Part shown: piece after piece, positions 60,346 to 64,000 of the stretch
How the letters are laid out: the number at the start of each line of letters is the position of its first letter
Numbering within the stretch: the first letter of the stretch is position 1
Assembly (NCBI GenBank): GCA_029207755.1
Contig: JARCOQ010000012.1
Coordinates: 18,401,740 to 18,465,739 of the forward strand
Direction: 5' to 3'
DNA length: 64,000 nt
From: Chamaea fasciata
Taxonomy: Eukaryota; Chordata; Aves; Passeriformes; Sylviidae
Notes under the pieces: model-generated
Told to the model about the DNA's origin: nothing
Databases searched by the model: none
What the model saw: only the letters and a program-made list of their open reading frames with translations
Program-made: the position numbers and the translations under genes

Positions 60346-63300
60346 AAACATTTTAACAGTATTATCTCTCTCAAGCCTGCCCTCTTCTTCAGTGACACAG
60401 CAGTGACAGTTGGCTTAGTCCGTCATGCTCAAGCTCTGTTCCACTCACTGGTTCTTTCTGCCAGGACACTCAGCCCAGCAGGCACCTGTAGAGCACACGC
60501 TGACAATTCTCCTTCAGCCTGTGTCACATTTAACAAATTCCTTAAAGCAAAATCTTGGGAATAACCCAGCCTTTAATAAATACATGGCTTGCATGATAAA
60601 CACTACCCTGATTTTAAAAAATACTCTCTAGAAAGAGCTAAATATTTACTGTCGGTGCCCCGTCAGATCTTTGTAAGGTACTGGTGTCATTTTCAGCCCA
60701 GAGGTGAGAATCAATGCTTTCAGTATGTTGTTTTATTCAGCTGGCAAAGTCACCAGAAAGTGTTGTAACGCAATCAGGGTGGAAGAGAGTGAGCTTAAGG
60801 TTGCGGTCCGTGCACAGAGGCACTACAAGGGAGTGTTTCTGCCCCTTGGTGAAGGGCTTTATTGGATTGCTGAAGGTTTGGGCTGGGGGAGGGCCAAAAC
60901 CAAAAAGACAGACACACCTTAGCACAAGAACACATTTTTCTAGTGAACAGTCAGAGAACTGGAAGATGCAGAGCAGAGAATCTACACTTGAACAGGGTGC
61001 AAACCTTTGACTCCAAGCATCAAACGAGGTTTTTTAGTCAAGTATACTTTCAAATAATTGATCTACTACGTTCTGTGCCTCAAACCTTCATGGTACAGCA
61101 CACTGGCTGTACATTATCCTAACCATGCTGCAGTAACTAAACCTCTGCATTAAAAAAGGGGAAAGAAAGATGCTAGAGAATTTGTTTTCCTGTTTAAACG
61201 AAACATTTCTTCATACTGAAATGGAGAGACATCATATGGCAAACATACATAAGCAATTAATTTGCTAAGAAGATTTATACTTCCCATCTAAATATATTAC
61301 TGGATGGGGAGCAGAGAAAGGTCAACATTCATTAGGCAAAACATGGGGGGAGAATTCATCTGATTAAAACATTAGCATATATATATGACAGGAATCTTGA
61401 ACCTCAATGCATTCCCAGCCACAGGTTCTTAGGGGTACAACTCATCCCTGTCAGACATGAAAACTGCAGCAATCAAAATGGCAGAGGGCCATAGGCAGGA
61501 AGGAAATGACACCAGCTTTGAGAAAAAGGATAGCTTTAGCAAAAGTCTTTTCTAAAACTTTGTGATACACTATTGGAATGCATCATAAATTCCAGAGGCT
61601 GTTAAATATATTGCCTGGGAAGAAGATTGTAAAAACACACAACTAAAGTACAATTGGATTACAAAAGCTTTGTAAGTTACTGCCCTTCATCTCAGTCACT
61701 GCAACTGGTGCGGGCTTTTAGCCTGCTCTGGTGCACTGTAAACTCAATAAGGGCTCTTCCAGTAAATAAATTTCAATTCACCATTGCCATGACACACAGT
61801 TTGTCCAAAGGCAGTGGCAGCAGCTCAGCTGAAAATGGCAACAGAGGAAAACACCTGGTCACATGGAACTGCCAGCTCACTTCCTGAGGGGGGAGTTTTG
61901 CTGTGAGGCAAAGGCAAAAATACTTCAAATCCTCTTGATATCAGACAGAACTTTATAAAAAATATCCTCCCTTACCCAAATCCATCTTCTAGTTTATATC
62001 TAGTTGGTATCAGCAGACTTAGCTGAAAACCCAGTACGTAATGGGTATATACAAACTCTGATCATAAAATCTTGGTGTTATATTATCTCAATATTCCTTT
62101 GTTTCGCTGTGGTAAATTTACTGTTGCTAAAGGAAGCTGGATGTACATCATAATATTTCCAAAAAGTGTTCAGAAACATATTCAGTCTCAACCTTTCTTA
62201 TCTTACATCTCTGCAGTGAGCAAACTCACCCATAGACTTGTGAATTCTGCTTCTCCACAAGAGACTAGGCATCCTAACAATCCTCACATGCAGGAAAAAA
62301 AAAATTGTATTAATTTCTTTATCCACAGTTCTCCAGTTTTCAGAATCAACCAACAAAACAAAAATTTCCATCTTACCAAATCTCTCCATAAATCCAACCA
62401 CACAATTGCCTCAATTTAGAGATAAAAAAATAACTGCATTGCAGTTTATGATCACAGATTCAGAGATTAAAATGAACTCAATAAATAAACAAGCTGTGGT
62501 TTGATGCATACTGCAAACCAGATTCCTCTTCTGCTTAAGGTATTACCAGGGATATTGTCTATCATAAACTGGATAAATGATCAGCAAAGGGGAAGTTATC
62601 CATCCTGCAATTTACAGAAGAAACCAGGAACAGAAAAGCACTGCCTTGGCTGACACTGGTTAAGAGCACTGCCAAGATAATAAAGTGAATTAGAGAAACT
62701 GGGCTGATGGTATTGGAAATAAATCAGAGGGTTGGGAGGGTAATGGGCAGGAGCACTGAGTCACAAATTCAGTGTGACTACTCAGACAGCAATGCTAAAA
62801 CTCAAAATTAAATCCAGGGAACTGAAATTTAAATGCAGAATTAATTTCATTTAGAGATTTACTCACTTTGCTCCTGGTCCCCACTCAGAGCTCAGCCTGC
62901 AAGGAGTCCCCAGACAAGGGAACTGCACAGCCTGGCAGGGACCTCCACAGGCACTGCAAAAATCAAGGCTTGTTTTAAGGACATGGGACCTGCAAAACCC
63001 AACTGGGAATTTCCTGGATTCTCCAGGAACAAAAAGGTGAAACAATCCCCTGGCAGCTGAACATCCAGCCTGAGTGCTCAACAGCAGGGCTTTGCCACCC
63101 ACAGGGATTTAACTCTTCCTCAGTCCCTGAATGTGTGACACTTTCTTTGCTGTTGGTTGTTTTAAGGTGTACACAGAGCTTGAGCAAATCGAAAAACCAG
63201 CACAGCAAAAAGTGGGGTGTAACTCAGAGTGTGCCTGGAGGGACAGGAACCTTTCCTGCTGAGAGCAGAGTGTGGAGCTTCCCCAGCACCTTGGCCAGCT

Positions 63301-63655
63301 CAGATCCGTGCCTGGATCCGCGTTCAACTTGATCCCCACTGAATTCTGTGCTACTTCAAAGCAGCTCTCACAGATTAAATTATTGCAAAATACCAGACTA
63401 AGTTTCTTTCCTGCATAAAAAATAAATCCTATTTAATTTACCTCTCCTTTACATAATTGGTAACATTTTTCCTCAGCAATTAAATTTGTATTTAAATTAA
63501 TTTCTTCAAACATTAAAAGCTGGACATCCTCTGCAAGCTAGAGATTTTTATTTAAACTATTTGATAGAACTGGGGCAAAGCCAGAAAAAAACACTTTCTC
63601 AACTTTCAAGGCTTCAATTCAAAGGTCTTCAAAGTTATCTTTTTCTTTTTTGTTC
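60346..63655. other. Unique non-coding sequence
   Basis: No gene, RNA or mobile element is recognised. The longest open frames are 115 residues (62072-62419, plus) and 98 residues (60714-61010, plus), neither with a recognisable domain. Confidence 0.55.
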
Positions 63656-63673
63656 TTTTTTTTTTTTTTTTTT
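63656..63673. repeat. Poly(T) tract, 18 T
   Basis: An uninterrupted run of 18 T, preceded by T runs broken by single C or G residues. A TTTATG lies shortly after it on the plus strand (CATAAA on the minus strand), which is a weak variant polyadenylation signal, but the adjoining sequence does not resemble a retrocopy. Confidence 0.9.
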
Positions 63674-64000
63674 GGCATTTATGAAGCATCTTTCAAAAAC
63701 ACAGTTGTATGGACACTTCAAATTCTGGTAATTACACTTCAAGCATTACTACAGCTATGCACAAGTCTAAGCATGGAGCCAAATTGTGCCTTTAGTTTGG
63801 AAAGGACTTTGGTTCTCACCAGCATTGGTCTACAAAGCAGCAATCTCAAGTGACCTCATTTCCGTGGTGAATTTCCATCTTATTTGGTGGGATTTTACAC
63901 CTATTGCAGAGTGCCCCATTAGATAAAGTTATTCTCTTCAAGTAAATATCTCCATAATTCACAGATTATGTCAGAGCACAAAGAATAGTTCAGTCAATTG
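63674..64000. other. Non-coding sequence to the end of the window
   Basis: AT-rich sequence with no recognisable feature; no open frame enters from the right edge with any family resemblance. Confidence 0.55.

Overview
The window looks like vertebrate nuclear DNA, most probably from a bird. The bird call rests on five CR1-type LINE copies, most carrying the CR1 3' terminal octamer motif (variants of ATTCTATG), on a compact ERV-type solo LTR, and on the absence of mammalian SINEs. The bird order cannot be resolved from this sequence alone. The DNA is AT-rich and poor in CpG and has stop codons in every frame. I recognise no cellular protein-coding exon, tRNA, rRNA or CRISPR array. The simplest reading is intergenic DNA (a gene desert) or the inside of a very long intron.

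Layout. 1-7.5 kb is unique non-coding sequence with one AT-rich cluster of homeodomain-like sites near 6.44 kb. 7.5-7.8 kb holds a three-copy tandem repeat in which every unit carries the same perfect hairpin. 8.47-8.53 kb is a short CR1 3' end on the minus strand. 8.5-32 kb is mostly unique, with a GC-rich islet at 14.4-14.8 kb, a two-copy tandem duplication at 15.4-15.65 kb, a 31-bp duplication at 23.35 kb, an 11-bp minisatellite with quadruplex potential at 26.19 kb, a 16-bp minisatellite at 27.22 kb, and several homopolymer tracts.

32.34-34.47 kb is the largest element: a 5'-truncated CR1 on the minus strand that still shows much of the reverse transcriptase. It is inactivated by frameshifts, stop codons and a changed catalytic box. 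36.17-36.59 kb is a solo LTR with CCAAT, TATA and AATAAA signals, bounded by GATATC repeats. Plus-strand CR1 3' fragments lie at 43.6-44.1, 53.1-53.5 and 59.2-59.7 kb. The last of these sits between two copies of a diverged direct repeat of about 200 bp (58.88 and 60.14 kb). A minus-strand segment at 54.14-54.28 kb has good splice-site context and is the best, though weak, candidate for an exon.

No genes here can be shown to work together, and I found no convincing novel biological system. The points most worth checking are the hairpin-bearing repeat at 7.5 kb, the solo LTR, the two quadruplex motifs, the 58.9/60.1 kb repeat pair and the candidate exon at 54.2 kb. All long open frames in the window are explained by CR1 antisense sequence or by GC-rich patches.
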